Assembly: GCA_021186555.1 (NCBI GenBank) | Contig: JAJKFL010000427.1 | Coordinates: forward strand, 20,608,505 to 20,672,504 | Origin: Reticulitermes speratus | Taxonomy: Eukaryota > Arthropoda > Insecta > Blattodea > Rhinotermitidae | Length of the DNA stretch: 64,000 nucleotides | Reading direction: 5' to 3' | Shown: positions 1 to 11,390 of the stretch, piece by piece | Layout of the letters: every line of letters starts with the position of its first letter | How positions within the stretch are numbered: position 1 is the first letter of the stretch | Notes under the pieces: generated by a model | The model's input: only the letters and a program-made list of their open reading frames with translations | Databases searched by the model: none | What the model was told of the DNA's origin: nothing | Translations under genes and position numbers: made by a program

Positions 1-64
1 TCATTTCTAGGTAGAAAATTGGTACAGTTTACGCGTATTAAACTCTGTAAGCGTCTTCTATCCT

Positions 65-79
65 CCCCCCCCCCCCCCC
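65..79. repeat. poly(C) tract
   Basis: An uninterrupted run of 15 C. The surrounding 1-440 holds no recognisable gene or repeat. Confidence 0.9.
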
Positions 80-440
80 TAAATCGGGGTGAACAGAAGC
101 ACGTACAGCGGTGTACGTCACTCATTCTAAAGGTAACATAGCTCTGATATCAGAATATGGTAAATCCTGCTGTCAAAATTATTAAAGTTGCGGAAGCAAG
201 GGTTTTATAAGTACCACACTTTTGTCGTTTCGTATAAACGCAGACCTTCATACCAGGGCATAAACTAGCAATGAATCCTTTGTTCCTAATTTTACATTGT
301 GTAAATTCCAATGACATTACGTGTGTGTGAAGTACAGATAATTTTTATCGTGGAACGTGAATTAGTTGTAAATATTTAAGCAGGTTTTATTTTCAAAACA
401 GGCAACTACGGGATATCTATAGAAACAATGACTGACTATA

Positions 441-570
441 AGAAGCATAATCCTTCTTCAGAAGTTAATAGTTCCGCAGCTGGTCAAGAACTTCCCCCCA
501 CTTTATATAACCCGAAAATTCATTACCGTTTCCACAACAGCCTGCCACTTGTTCCTCAATCCAGTCGCGA
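441..570 (-). mobile_element. 3' end fragment of the common non-LTR retrotransposon (LINE-A)
   Basis: On the minus strand this matches the last ~125 bp of the element seen more fully at 12625-13112, 23520-23965 and 44375-45250: the tail of the ORF that normally reads like LAQDRDRW...VMNLRVP, then the 'GAAGCTAATAGTTCCTCAGC'-type 3' segment. It is heavily mutated and carries no intact frame. Confidence 0.6.
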
Positions 571-867
571 GCTATTTACCAGTCGTCATGACGTAACATC
601 CCACGAGACTTCATTCTTCAATAATCCTCACAGTCACCCGCAACAACCTTAATTCCCACGTGATATTTGCTGCTTTATTAAGGTACCCGAGATATCATCC
701 TCCTAATGCACGCCTGCCATTGCAAGCTGTCACATATTCTGAAAGAAAAACCGAGCGTGCCTGTAACGCTTGTGTGCGGGAGACAGCAAGTTCGAATATC
801 CTGACTGAGGTGTTCCGTGATATCTTCAGTTCCTTGTGGCGAATATCCACGTACCGCAGAACCATCT

Positions 868-1040
868 AGAGTAAATCCTCTATTATCCGATCTAATTGGC
901 GGGAAGGTCAGGTCGGAAAAGCCGATAAGTCTGTTGTTCGGGGTCTGCTTCCTACCCCATATGGATGCAAACTTAGGAAGCCAAATAACTGAAATTAGGC
1001 AATTTTTATGCCAAAAAAACATATACAGCATATTTGATAA
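868..1040 (+). mobile_element. possible pogo/Tigger-like MITE, left end only
   Basis: A TA is followed by GAGTAAATCCTCTATTATCCG-like sequence, close to the CAGTNNAACCTC..TTATCCG termini typical of Tigger-type elements. I found no matching right terminus, so this is a truncated or mutated copy at best. Confidence 0.3.
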
Positions 1041-1594
1041 AGATTAAGAAAAGAGGTTCTTAAAAAACATTTTAGGGCTTAAATATGTGTTGGAAGCTTC
1101 CGACACTTAACGCAGTTTGACGTGTGTCGCGTAAGCGTACCTAGGTCTAGGCTAGCCTAAGTTTCGTCGACCTGTATATGTAGTTCTATAGGCTACATTA
1201 TCGGCCCCCACAAAAATAGAGTGCCATATGTTACTTAAATGCTAAATTCAAGTTCTGACACACAAATAATTCGGAATCGCTTCTTTTTTCCGTCGGTCGC
1301 AAGGGCGGGTCGGTCATGTGGGGTCGGTTGATTCAGAGTCGTTGACCGAGGGTTTGCTGCACTTTCAAATCCTTGTATTCTGATCATTCAGGATCGACTT
1401 TATAACCTATTTGTTTGAAACAATGTAATTAAACAACACAAGAAAGTTAATCAAAGTAAAAATATACCATCAAATATGACCAATCTGTTAAAATACTAGA
1501 ACATGATACATACTGTACCCTCCCACAACACGTGGCTGCAACATACATGCACTAATAAACCAACTGCTTTTACACGCTATTGTACTTACTAATA
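1041..1594. other. no recognisable feature
   Basis: Read on both strands. There are no long frames, tRNA-like boxes or terminal inverted repeats that I could defend. Confidence 0.5.
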
Positions 1595-1777
1595 GAGTCT
1601 TACTCTGTTATAAAGTCACGAAGGGACTGAATATTTGGTGTCGTTATAAACGAGTGTTGTTATTACCGAGATTATAATGTTATGGTTAACAGTGAGGAAT
1701 TAATTGGTACCACAGAATATCTGACGCTATAGACGAGGTGTCGCATAAACCGATGTCGTTATAACCGTGTTCGACTG
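1595..1777. mobile_element. pogo-like MITE, family 1 (copy 1)
   Basis: The 183-bp element is flanked by TA dinucleotides (1593-1594 and 1778-1779). Its right end reads ...TTATAACCGTGTTCGACTG|TA and its left end is a decayed version of the same inverted terminus. It aligns along its length with 35602-35770 (shared GGGACTGAATATTT, TGTCGTTATAAACGAG, GTGTCGCATAAACCGA). TA target and CAG...CTG ends indicate the Tc1/mariner-pogo superfamily. It has no coding capacity. Confidence 0.75.
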
Positions 1778-2610
1778 TAATATAAAATATATTTAAATGA
1801 AATCTCAAGTACGTCTTAATTAAGTTTAAATATAAAGATATTAGGTCTACAATAAAATACTGCAGTCAGAGACCAATAGTTCAATTTCTTAACTTCAAAT
1901 CTTGTATAAACATCCTGGCAAATATTGTCAAATCACAACATAACGCGATAATTCAACAAATACTAAGGATGCCCTAAACCAATGTAATAGAATTCAGACA
2001 ATGAAGATGACGCATATGTCAGCGTCGAAACGCCTATGCCGATAGAATAAATTACTCGTACAACAGTGCACAGGATACAGTTAGTCGATTACTAATTTGT
2101 TATATGATAGACGTTTTGTGTAGGTAAAGTTAAAAGTATGCGGGTGGGTTTAGGGTCCTGACGAGTGTACTGCCAACACAGGAAGACGTATTTGTCTCTT
2201 TCTAGAGATCAGAGTCCAGAGTTTACAGGAAGATAAGAAAAGTGGTGAGTGCTGTCAAGGGTGTGCGAACACCGATCAATACTCTTACATGACGGCGAGG
2301 GAAGAAACCAGAAAATGTGCACAACTGGCGAACAACAATACACCTTCACTTAATGTTCCAGCACAGTGGTACGTGTACAAACTGCTGCAACGTTAAGTAA
2401 CTCTGTTTTCCCCACAGGGTGTGTTACTGTAGTTCATATGATTCTCCGAAATAGCAGTGACTTTCTCCTTGTACAGCATTAATAGGTTGGTTTTCGTAAT
2501 GGGAACGCAGTGTTTACTGTGAGGTAGGAACTGAGTTTCTATACATCATCTGGAAAATCTGAGGTTCAAAAATTGAACACTGTCGTATCTACCTGAACTT
2601 AAAGAATCTG
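1778..2610. other. no recognisable feature
   Basis: About 830 bp of ordinary AT-rich intergenic sequence with nothing recognised on either strand. Confidence 0.5.
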
Positions 2611-2774
2611 CGGCCTACCCAGCCTCTATTCATTGTGTAACCAGGGTAAAGCGGCCGGAAGCGTGAAAATGACCATTCACCTCCACCTAATGCCGAGGAA
2701 AAGAATGAGTGAAGCCATGTCTCTATTCTCTCTACATGTCTGCATGAAGTACACAGGGCCACCTTTGCCTTTAC
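2611..2774 (+). mobile_element. SINE-A, 5'-truncated copy
   Basis: This matches the SINE-A body (CACCCAGCCTCCTATTCA...GGGTAAAGCGGCCGGGGCGTGAAG...CACTCACCTCCATCTAG...GAGGTTAAGAATGAGTGGAG...) seen in about 20 copies here. The tRNA-like 5' head is missing. Confidence 0.75.
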
Positions 2775-2776
2775 TC

Positions 2777-3204
2777 TTTAGGCGCATTAGCAACATTGCG
2801 AAAAGCGACTATTAGTTTCGTCATGTCTGACCGCCCGCGTGGAACGATTCGGCTCCCACTGGATGGATTTTCATGAAATTTGATATTTGAGGATTGTTCC
2901 AAATTCTGTCGAAAAAGTTCTTTTTCTTTTATTAAAATCTGACAAGAATAAAGGGCACTTTACGTGAAGACCTATATGCGTTTATCATTACACCTCTCTG
3001 AATTCTTGTTAGAATGAGAAATGTCTTGGACAACAGTTGTAGAGAAAATCAAAACACACAATTTATATTCATTAATTTTTTTTCCGAGCGTTTACCATTT
3101 ATGAGATAATGTGGGGAAAACATAAAATGTATTGTTGCTTTTCCACGGCAACAATCGTTACGCGAACGTGCCACAATGTTACGTTATACGTACACTGTCT
3201 ATGT
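2777..3204 (+). repeat. unclassified interspersed repeat R1 (copy 1)
   Basis: It aligns over ~430 bp with 38731-39250. Shared blocks include TTAGGCGC, AAAGCGACTATTAG, AAAATCTGACAAGAATAA and the end block CCACGGCAACAAT..ACGTTATACGTACA. A minus-strand fragment lies at 6050-6195. The start contains a short hairpin-forming TCGCAA...TTGCGA motif (clear in copy 2). No ORF or TIR is seen and the class is unknown. Confidence 0.75.
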
Positions 3205-3764
3205 TGTTACTTCTTTATACAGCATTAACCGCTTCGACTCTGTAATGGAGACGTTTTCAGTGCCGAACGCTGTAAATTGCGTTATACTATTTACATGAGT
3301 TCCAGCTTTCAAGGTGAGAATTTCATTTCAACCGCATTTTTCTCTCTTCTGTAACCTTGGATCATTTAACTTCCCTCTTCAATTCCCTCGTCGTTCCTTC
3401 CTTCAGCATGCGTCGTTGATTTCTCTCTCAAGCACGCCCTGATTTGTTAAGTTTAAGGAGCGACACATCTCCACACTGTTGGGAACAATTGCACACAGTA
3501 CACGTCGGCTAATTACACGTTAAACTAATTTCCTGTATTGACACTAATTACATGGGAGTGTTTGCCTATTGTGCTATCTGATGATTAATTCACTGCACAC
3601 GGCCCTCATATGTAGCTGTCATAATCACATGCTACGTATTAAAATTCCAAAACAAGCACGAGGTGTAGGTACACCGTAACATTGAGGAGCGTTCGGATTC
3701 TTGCATCTCGGACCGTTCATATATATATATATATATAAAGTCACCATTAGTGGGTCCCTGTCAC
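3205..3764. other. no gene; (TA)n microsatellite at about 3717-3737
   Basis: Nothing recognised apart from a short TA repeat just before the LINE-like head. Confidence 0.5.
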
Positions 3765-4136
3765 CACGGCATGGCGCATCCTCGGGTTGCGGATGGAGGA
3801 ACGGCCTCCGAATATGGAGGTTAGCTGCGAATATGCAGTCGCGGACAGCCGACAAGGGGTGGTCCTCCAGCTTGGGGGTTAGGCGAGGTGCAAACAACTC
3901 CTCGCCTTAAAAAATTACCATGTTACGAAACACTATACAGAGCCTCGGACCTAGACTGATTCTTTGGTACGACTTAAGCAATGGCTCAGGATAGGGACAG
4001 GTGGCGGGCTCTTGTGAGTGCGGTAATGAACCTTCGGGTTCCATAAAACGCGGGGAATTTCTTGACTAGCTGATGACCTGTTAGCTTCTCAAGAAGGACT
4101 CTGCTCCATGGAGTTAATTATATATATATATATATA
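3765..4136 (+). mobile_element. internally deleted LINE-like copy: head segment joined to LINE-A 3' end
   Basis: 3765-3905 is a GC-rich segment (CACGGCATGGCGCATCC...) that resembles a retrotransposon 5' region. After ~60 bp it is followed by the LINE-A terminal segment (CTCAGGATAGGGACAGGTGG ... GGACTCTGCTCCATGGAGTTAA) and a (TA)n tail at 4117-4136. The 3' part is certain. That the head belongs to the same element is inferred from adjacency and orientation. Confidence 0.55.
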
Positions 4137-5060
4137 GTCATACTATAAATCCAATGTGGTCACACTTTTGTTGTTGTTGACAAGTGTAGGTATATCGTAG
4201 GTTACTGCTATTATTGGAATGTAACCGGCCAGGTTCCGTAGTTCAAGTTTCGGACTCAGCTTCAAAAAGATGAGACAATAAACTAGTTGTTTGGCTATTA
4301 GCCATTTTAACTAATGACATAAATTAAATAAAAAATGCACTATTCAAAATCTTGAATGAGCGGAGTGGTTTAGCAGTTCAAACCTCTAATTGCTCTCCGC
4401 ACTTAAGCCTTGTATGTCTGTATGTCATTAGGACGGGTAGAGGTCTAACACACCTCATTTCCATTAAAGGCTTAAAATCTCTTCCCTGTTATAGTGACAG
4501 ACAGTTGTAGGCGGATACGTGGTTCTTTCGTTCGGAAAGATAATTTCGGATGGGCTTGCATGCAGACTGGCTGTTTTACTGGCAACGGAAGGGACATTTT
4601 AGAATTCGTGGCACTGTAATATTTGGTTTCACTGAGACAGTAATGAAACAAAAGCGGAGTGGTGCAGTTCGCATCCTAACAGCATTCATCTTACGTTTCC
4701 CCTGATTGTAGTTGGTTTATTCTAATTCTGCTAACAATTGCTGTAGTTGTGTTAATCCAGAAATAAACGCAAGCTGTGTGATCGCTATAACATTACAACA
4801 GTGGCTATCCAAATGCTTTCATATCCCCCTGTATGTTCCTTGGGAGGGATTCGTGTTAGCTGATGAGCATACAGCAGTACTGTAACTGTGAGTCGGGCAG
4901 TAATACAGACGGACTGTTACAAGAATCTGTCATCACATTGCTTTGCAAAACTTAATATTTATATGTCTAGGTTTATTTTGCCTATGTTAAATTTGTCCAT
5001 CGTACATAATCTCAATTCATCGTCCAGTTGAAATATTTTGTAATTGCCGACTTAAAAATA
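4137..5060. other. no recognisable feature
   Basis: About 920 bp read on both strands with no defensible gene, SINE or TIR. Confidence 0.5.
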
Positions 5061-5780
5061 ATATTTCTTACACAAACTTTATTCTATTTTCACCGTGCAT
5101 TTTTCGAGTATAGACAATGTTTTTCACCAACTAAATGCACTTGTTATAAAAACACTAAAATATTCTAAAACTCTTTGATAAAAAGCCCGTTGTTGAGGTG
5201 TGCTTTTTTCTTGTACAGATGCTTTAGCTCGGCATTTATCCTATATTTGATGGCTTCCTTCTTTGTGAGATGGCTTCTTATGTTGTTTCCATTGACGTTA
5301 ATCTCGATGTATTTTGGTTCCAGTTGTTCGGATCTACATATCTTGTTGAACCATATGGCCGCGTTTGACCTTTGCAGTTTACTTTTGATGTTTCTAAATC
5401 TGTTTATGTATTTTGCTTGTTTTGCGTTAACAAACTTTATTCTATTTTCACCGTGCATTTTTCGAGTATAGACAATGTTTTTCACCAACTAAATGCACTT
5501 GTTATAAAAAGACTACAATATTCTAAAATTGTTTGATAAAAAGCCCCTTGTTGAGGTGTGCTTTTTTCTTGTACAGATGTTTTAGCTCGGCATTTATCCT
5601 ATATTTGATGGCTTCCTTCTTTGTGAGATGGCTTCTTATGTTGTTTCCATTGACCTTAATCTCGATGTATTTTGGTTCCAGTTGTTCGGGGCTTTTTATC
5701 AAACAGTTTTAGAATATTTTAGTGTTTTTATAACAAGTGCATTTAGTTGGTGAAAAACATTGTCTATATTTCTTACACAA
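5061..5780 (-). mobile_element. Penelope-like element (PLE) 5' regions in tandem, with a 15-bp target duplication
   Basis: A unit starting at 5072 repeats from 5430 (period ~358 bp). The second copy is cut at ~5688, where an inverted ~85-bp piece follows. The whole insert is bounded by the direct repeat atatttcttacacaa (5061-5075 and 5766-5780), read as a target-site duplication. The minus strand encodes a basic peptide typical of PLE N-termini. Tandem, partly inverted, 5'-truncated organisation is characteristic of Penelope elements. No hammerhead core (CTGANGA) was found here, unlike the other PLE loci. Confidence 0.75.
5165..5488 (-). pseudogene. PLE N-terminal ORF fragment (107 codons)
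   Basis: The frame starts MVKNIVYTRK and then MHGENRIKFVNAKQAK. This MHG-x-x-IKF start recurs at 29.2, 43.4 and 55.7 kb. A basic helical segment (..KSKLQRSNAAIWFNKIC..) and ..KYIEINVNGNNIRSHLTKKEA.. follow, resembling the region upstream of the reverse transcriptase in Penelope-like proteins. The frame stops at ..LFIKEF, where the sequence fuses back into a 5' terminal repeat. No RT or GIY-YIG endonuclease is present, so this is a remnant. The true element start is probably the MHG methionine (12 residues from the first Met) because that is the conserved one. Identification is by pattern, not by search. Confidence 0.65.
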
Positions 5781-6049
5781 TTTGTAGTTATATTCACTAT
5801 ACATATACTCGTATATATATACATATTAAACTTCATATCCTAGACATAATCAATGAGTATTAAATATTATGATTGCACCTTGTAATTTTCCTTAATTATG
5901 CGTCATGTAAATGGCATAAAGCAGTGAGACAGATTAGAATCATTACTATCGACGGCAACCAGTGTAACATCAGTAACAAAAGCAGTCATTAATGTACGCA
6001 GGTCTTCATGTAAAGTCCATGTTATTTTTGTCCGAATTTAACCACACTT

Positions 6050-6195
6050 GACTATTCTCGAATTATGTTAGTAACCCCCTTCCATCATAAAATATCACGA
6101 TAATCCGTCAAGCGGGAGCCGAGGTGTTCTATGGCGCCGGACGGACGGACATACATAGCGAAGCCAATATCCGCTTTTGGCAAATTTGCGAACAC
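6050..6195 (-). repeat. R1 repeat fragment
   Basis: On the minus strand: TTCGCAAATTTGCC...GCGGATATTGG..GTCCGTCCGTCC..CTCGGCTCCCG, the same order of blocks as the start of R1 at 2777 and 38731. Confidence 0.55.
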
Positions 6196-6629
6196 AAGAG
6201 CTAGAGCATTCACAACACACGTCTGTAAATTGAGTGCGACATTTGACATCCGTTTACTCAAAACTGTTCAAAGTATTACAAATGATAAAGTCTGTTTACG
6301 CGGCTGATGCAGATACAACATAATCAAGATAATCAAGATAGTTGGGATTCACTAACTCGTAACCTCCCGCGGATTCAAAATATTCGCTTATATTTGTATT
6401 ACGTTGTGCCGAACGCCCTATTTGATTTTACGGATGTAACGTTTTTAATTTGTGTATGGAAGGAAAGCGTCGGTGGCTTCGGCACTCATATCTCAATAAT
6501 TACTGGCTGCAGAGCTGTAATGGCATCACATAACAGTCTGCTAGTTCCCAGATTACATTTTATGTACGTCCTGTGTGCTACTTAATGACATTAAATTATA
6601 TATATTATGTGTAACGTGCGCTGGCAAAG
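6196..6629. other. no recognisable feature
   Basis: A 92-codon frame at 6307-6585 has no features suggesting a real protein, and nothing else is recognised. Confidence 0.45.
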
Positions 6630-6925
6630 TATAGCCAGTATAGTGACTAGGCTACGGACTGCACGACCGAGGAAACGTGTTTCGATTACCAACAGAATCA
6701 AGAGATATTTTTCTTGTTCAAAGTGTCTAGAACAATTCTGGAGCCCACCAAATTTCCTATTTCATGGGTGCAGTGGGCTCTTTCGCCTCGGAGAAAGTGG
6801 AGGTGGTGTGAAGCTGACAACTCACCTCCGTTTAGTGTTGAGGTTAAAAAGGTATGGATCTATATCTCCACTCCCATATGCCTTTACGGAGTGCACAGGG
6901 ACAACTTCACATATACCATTATTTT
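6630..6925 (+). mobile_element. SINE-A, nearly full length
   Basis: A tRNA-like head (TAGCCAGTATAGTGACTAGGC.. and a decayed B box TTCGATTACC) is followed by the body and a 3' end with TATGCCTTTACGGAGTG...ACAACTTCAC. Old copy, many substitutions. Confidence 0.8.
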
Positions 6926-8233
6926 TAACCTACATTACTTACCACAAAAGTACAAAATGTGCTTATGATAACATTATGCTATCTGTGACTCCCCATTTCA
7001 ACCTTGGAACCAGCAGATCGATTTTCACAAAATTTGCTATAAATACTGTTCCTGGAGAACATACATTTTTAACTTCTCGCAACCAGTATTAACAACAGAG
7101 CGGACACGCAAACATGGAGTGGGAGCGACATTATTAGGTCCTGAAATCTTACCTGGTAACAGACCTCGAAGATATGAGCTTTTGCTACGATAACATTTCC
7201 TTGGAATGTACAATAATAATAGAGCGGATCAATAGAAATTTCCATTACACTTCGGTCTGGCGGCAATCTGGTAAAGCATTTGAGCTAGATAAGAAATATT
7301 TCGTACCGAGACACAACATAATCATGCGTACACATTAGGCCTATACATCCTTTGTAAGTCAAGAATTACAAACATGGAAAAGATACGAAACTGTGAGGTT
7401 ATATCCGTCCAAGGAAACTGTACTTAAGTAGTGAGTAAAGTAAGATCGCATTTTGCGCGAATTGGAAATATGCGAAGTTGAGATAGTGCGATATGAAAAT
7501 ACTAATAAAGCCTCGCTTCCTACGCAAGATTTGAAATAATTCGGTTTCAAAAAGTTTTCAAAAATTTCGTCAGACCAGCCTTCAACATCAAGTGGGGAAA
7601 CAGCGCGATCTTATTAGGAACCTGTTGCATCACCTGTTCTTTCAGTGTCGTCGGAATGTGATAAATTTTTTTCGAATTTTTGTCAGGCAGTGTGTTACAT
7701 TAATAAATACAACTGTCATTAAATTAAATTAATTTTTAATTTATTAATATTGTAGTTACACTATGTTTAAATGCAAAAATGGGCTACAATGGTTGTAGAC
7801 TTATGCGCTCCGAGAACACATCCTATGGGAAAATTAGAATTGAGTCACGCGAGTTTTTAATTATGCGAGGTCTTCAGGAATGCATCCCTCGTACAAAATG
7901 TGACGGCACTGTGCTTCACAAAAGCAAAGCATAAAAACTTCAATAATGCTATCAGACATGTACAACATAATATGTTCCATGAATTCACCTTGTTCTATTT
8001 TAGGAGTGGGGCGACACTAAGTCCCGTGGTACTCTGGCCTCAGACGGGCCTATTTTATTGAAGAAAAGGGCAACTTCATTAAATGAGATTTGAAACTGTA
8101 ACGTCAGTGAAAGTGAAGATTGTGGTCTTCTAGGATTTGACGCCGTGTAGTTTGATAAATAGGTACCAACAATTTGGAGGCAACTACTACCTCTATATTC
8201 ACGGTATAATATTTGGTACCTATCTAACGAAAT
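6926..8233. other. no gene recognised; AT-rich patch near 7720-7750
   Basis: 1.3 kb with several 60-80-codon frames, none showing domain-like features or matching frames elsewhere. Confidence 0.5.
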
Positions 8234-8480
8234 AAAAGGTAACACATCTCAGATGTTCGCAGTCTTGTACAGTATAATTTATGGTTCGATCAGTGTCAAC
8301 AACAGTCGCGATTCTTGTAACCCCTAAGTACCCATAAGGTCTTGGTCTTGCCAAAAAAGTTAAAACATCTCAGACGTTCGCAGTCTTGTCAGTATAATTT
8401 AGGGTTCGATCAGTGTCAACAACAGTCGCGATTCTTGCAAACTCTAATTACCCGTAAGGCGTTGGTCTTGCCAAAAGCGG
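8234..8480 (+). repeat. tandem duplication, 2 x 121 bp
   Basis: The block catctcagaYgttcgcagtc ... cttggtcttgcc occurs twice with a 121-bp period (anchors at 8245 and 8366) and about 90% similarity. Confidence 0.9.
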
Positions 8481-8579
8481 TATTTTTCTTCAAGAAAGTA
8501 ATCCGTGCAATTTGCGAAGGATTTCTTTACTTAAATATAATGTAATTGGTTTACCCGTGATGGAGTACATCGACTTTAC

Positions 8580-9180
8580 CAAAACGTTCCTTACTTTCAA
8601 AACGTCACACGGTTTCACGGTACACACGAAAATGTAACTACATTTATGTCAATAACAAAGTACGGCCTTCCCTGCGCGAATTTTCACGAAACTCATTAAT
8701 GCTCAACAACATCACGTGAAAGTCCCTAATACAGAATTTCACTCAACTCGCACAAAAAATATGCAAAGTGTGGATAGAAATGCACTGACGTCCCTAAATA
8801 AAGTACGGATTTCACTGCGCCGATTTTCACGGAATTCATAATCACACAATTACTTTCCGTGGACATCTCCCATACACAACGTTATTCAAATTGGAAGAAA
8901 AACGCAGAAATGGAGCAAAAATTCACTTATGCTCTTAAATAAGTATGGCTTTTCCTGTACCGATTTTCGCGACACACAAATGCTTAATAGCATTAAGTGG
9001 AAATCTTCTATACGGAACTTCACCAAAGTAGACCAAGAAATACAAAGTACAGGCAGAAATTAATTTACACCCGTAAGTAAAGTATGGCTCACAATTAGCT
9101 TATTTCCACGAAACTCATGTTTTCGCAATAAATTTTTGTAAAGAACTCCCATGCTTAATTTCATGAAAATCCGACAAACA
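8580..9180 (+). repeat. degenerate tandem array, about 4 units of ~141 bp
   Basis: The motif AAAGTAYGG..(T)TCNCTGC/TNCCGATTTTCRCG recurs near 8657, 8800, 8940 and 9079, giving a steady ~140-bp spacing. Units have diverged strongly, so the array is old. Confidence 0.7.
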
Positions 9181-9460
9181 GTTTAGTCGCTGACAACAGG
9201 TCACAGCCAGACAAAGGGGGTGGAATTAATACGAAACTTTTGGGGCAATATCTCAATACTTTCCTGCTAAATAAGGAAAAACACACAAGAAATACCAATA
9301 ACGGTATGAAGATTGCTTCTCTTCTGGATTGCGATGTCGTGCAGTTTGGTCTGCAGGTACTAAGGCTTCAGAAAGATCTGCTGACTCCTTCCTCAGGGCA
9401 GCAGAGTGAAGCTGGAGGCAGCAGGTTCTTATATATTGCAGACGACATCATAGTCAATGC

Positions 9461-10925
9461 CCTAGGAACTTCAAATCTCACATCAAGGACAGTCTCTGGT
9501 ACTTATCAGCAGTGCTACCTGGGAACTAAAATCTCACATCAGGACAGTCTCGGTACTTATAGTCTATGCCCTGGGAACCTAAAATCTCACATCAAGGACA
9601 GTCTCGGTACTTATAGTCTATGCCCTGGGAACCTAAAATCTCACATCAAGGGACAGTCTCGGTACTTATAGTCTATGCTCTGGGAACCTAAAATCTCACA
9701 TCAGGGACAGTCTCGGTACTTATAGTCTATGCCCTGGGAACCTAAAATCTCACATCAAGGACAGTCTCGGTACTTATAGTCTATGCCCTGGGAACCTAAA
9801 ATCTCACATCAAGGACAGTCTCGGTACTTATAGTCTATGCCCTGGGAACCTAAAATCTCACATCAAGGACAGTCTCGGTACTTATAGTCTATGCCCTGGG
9901 AACCTAAAATCTCACATCAAGGACAGTCTCGGTACTTATAGTCTATGCCCTGGGAAACTAAAATCTCACATCAAGGACAGTCTCGGTACTTATAGTCTAT
10001 GCCCTGGGAAACTAAAATCTCACATCAAGGACAGTCTCGGTACTTATAGTCTATGCCCTGGGAACCTAAAATCTCACATCAAGGACAGTCTCGGTACTTA
10101 TAGTCTATGCCCTGGGAAACTAAAATCTCACATCAAGGACAGTCTCGGTACTTATAGTCTATCCTGAACTGCTCCTGCAGGACAACTTGGACTAAAATCT
10201 CACATCAGGGACAGTCTCGGTACTTATAGTCTATGCTCTGGGAACCTAAAATCTCACATCAAGGACAGTCTCGGTACTTATAGTCTATGCCCTGGGAAAC
10301 TAAAATCTCACATCAAGGACAGTCTCGTACTTATAGTCTATGCCCTGGAACCTAAAATCTCACATCAAGGACAGTCTCGGTACTTATAGTCTATGCCCTG
10401 GGAACCTAAAATCTCACATCAAGGACAGCCTCGGTACTTATAGTCTATGCCCTGGGAACCTAAAATCTCACATCAAGGACAGTCTCGGTACTTATAGTCT
10501 ATGCCCTGGGAAACTAAAAATCTCACATCAAGGACAGTCTCGGTACTTATAGTCTATGCCCTGGGAACCGAAAATCTCACATCAGGGACAGTCTCGGTAC
10601 TTATAGTCTATGCCCTGGGAAACTAAAATCTCACATCAAGGACAGTCTCGGTACTTATAGTCTATGCCCTGGGAACCTAAAATCTCACATCAAGGACAGT
10701 CTTGGTACTTATAGTCTATGCCCTGGGAACCTAAAATCTCACATCAAGGACAGTCTCGGTACTTATAGTCTATGCCCTGGGAACCTAAAATCTCACATCA
10801 AGGACAGTCTCGGTACTTATAGTCTATGCCCTGGGAACCTAAAATCTCACATCAAGGACAGTCTCGGTACTTATAGTCTATGCCCTGGGAAACTAAAATC
10901 TCACATCAAGGACAGTCTCGGTAAT
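9461..10925 (+). repeat. 54-bp satellite array, about 26 units
   Basis: The unit is AGTCTCGGTACTTATAGTCT + ATGCCCTGGGAACCTAAAAT + CTCACATCAAGGAC. Units are almost identical, differing mainly at one C/A site (GGGAACCT/GGGAAACT) and by single-base indels. The first two units and one at ~10160-10200 are diverged or partly replaced. Because 54 = 18 x 3, one frame stays open across runs of units (18-residue repeat SLGTYSLCPGNLKSHIKD). Indels break it (frames at 9240-9671 and 10340-10552), so I do not call a protein. Upstream, 9240-9460 encodes nothing recognisable. Confidence 0.95.
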
Positions 10926-11140
10926 TAGCCACCGCTCCGCAGCGTTTGTTGCGAAGGTTTACCAGCTACTTGTTTATTTTGTGGTTCAGTAACAAACCTC
11001 AGTCCAGTATCAAATTTGTTCAAGTTTCTAAGCTGTCATGCTCAACTTTAAGCCCTTGTTTACAGCGTAGCAGACCTAATTATATTCCGCGATAAATGTA
11101 AACGTAATAATGTCCCAATATACGCCATGAGGGGTGCAGA

Positions 11141-11390
11141 GGTATAGTTCGACTCATTCCTAACCTCGGCACTAGATCAGGGTAAATGGTCAGTCTGACG
11201 CCTCGGTCGTTTTATTCCAGGTAAAGAGCCCCCGGTAACCATTGAATAGGAGGCTGGGTGGGGCTCGGTGCCGGAATGGACGTTTCGGAGAAAGAAGAGA
11301 TTTCTTGTCCCTGCCAGGATCCGAACCCCCAATCGTCCAGCCCGTAGCCTAGTTACTGTACAGTACTGACAACGTTATCCCGGCTTTTAC
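11141..11390 (-). mobile_element. SINE-A
   Basis: Reverse complement of the SINE-A consensus: it ends in ..TATCCCGGC (5' head) at the right and shows GAGGTATAG..CTCGGCACTAG at the left. Confidence 0.8.

Noticed and set aside
9240..9671. 143-codon frame running into the 54-bp satellite
   Set aside because: The frame is open mainly because the satellite unit is a multiple of three. Indels interrupt it after a few units, and the N-terminal part is not recognised.
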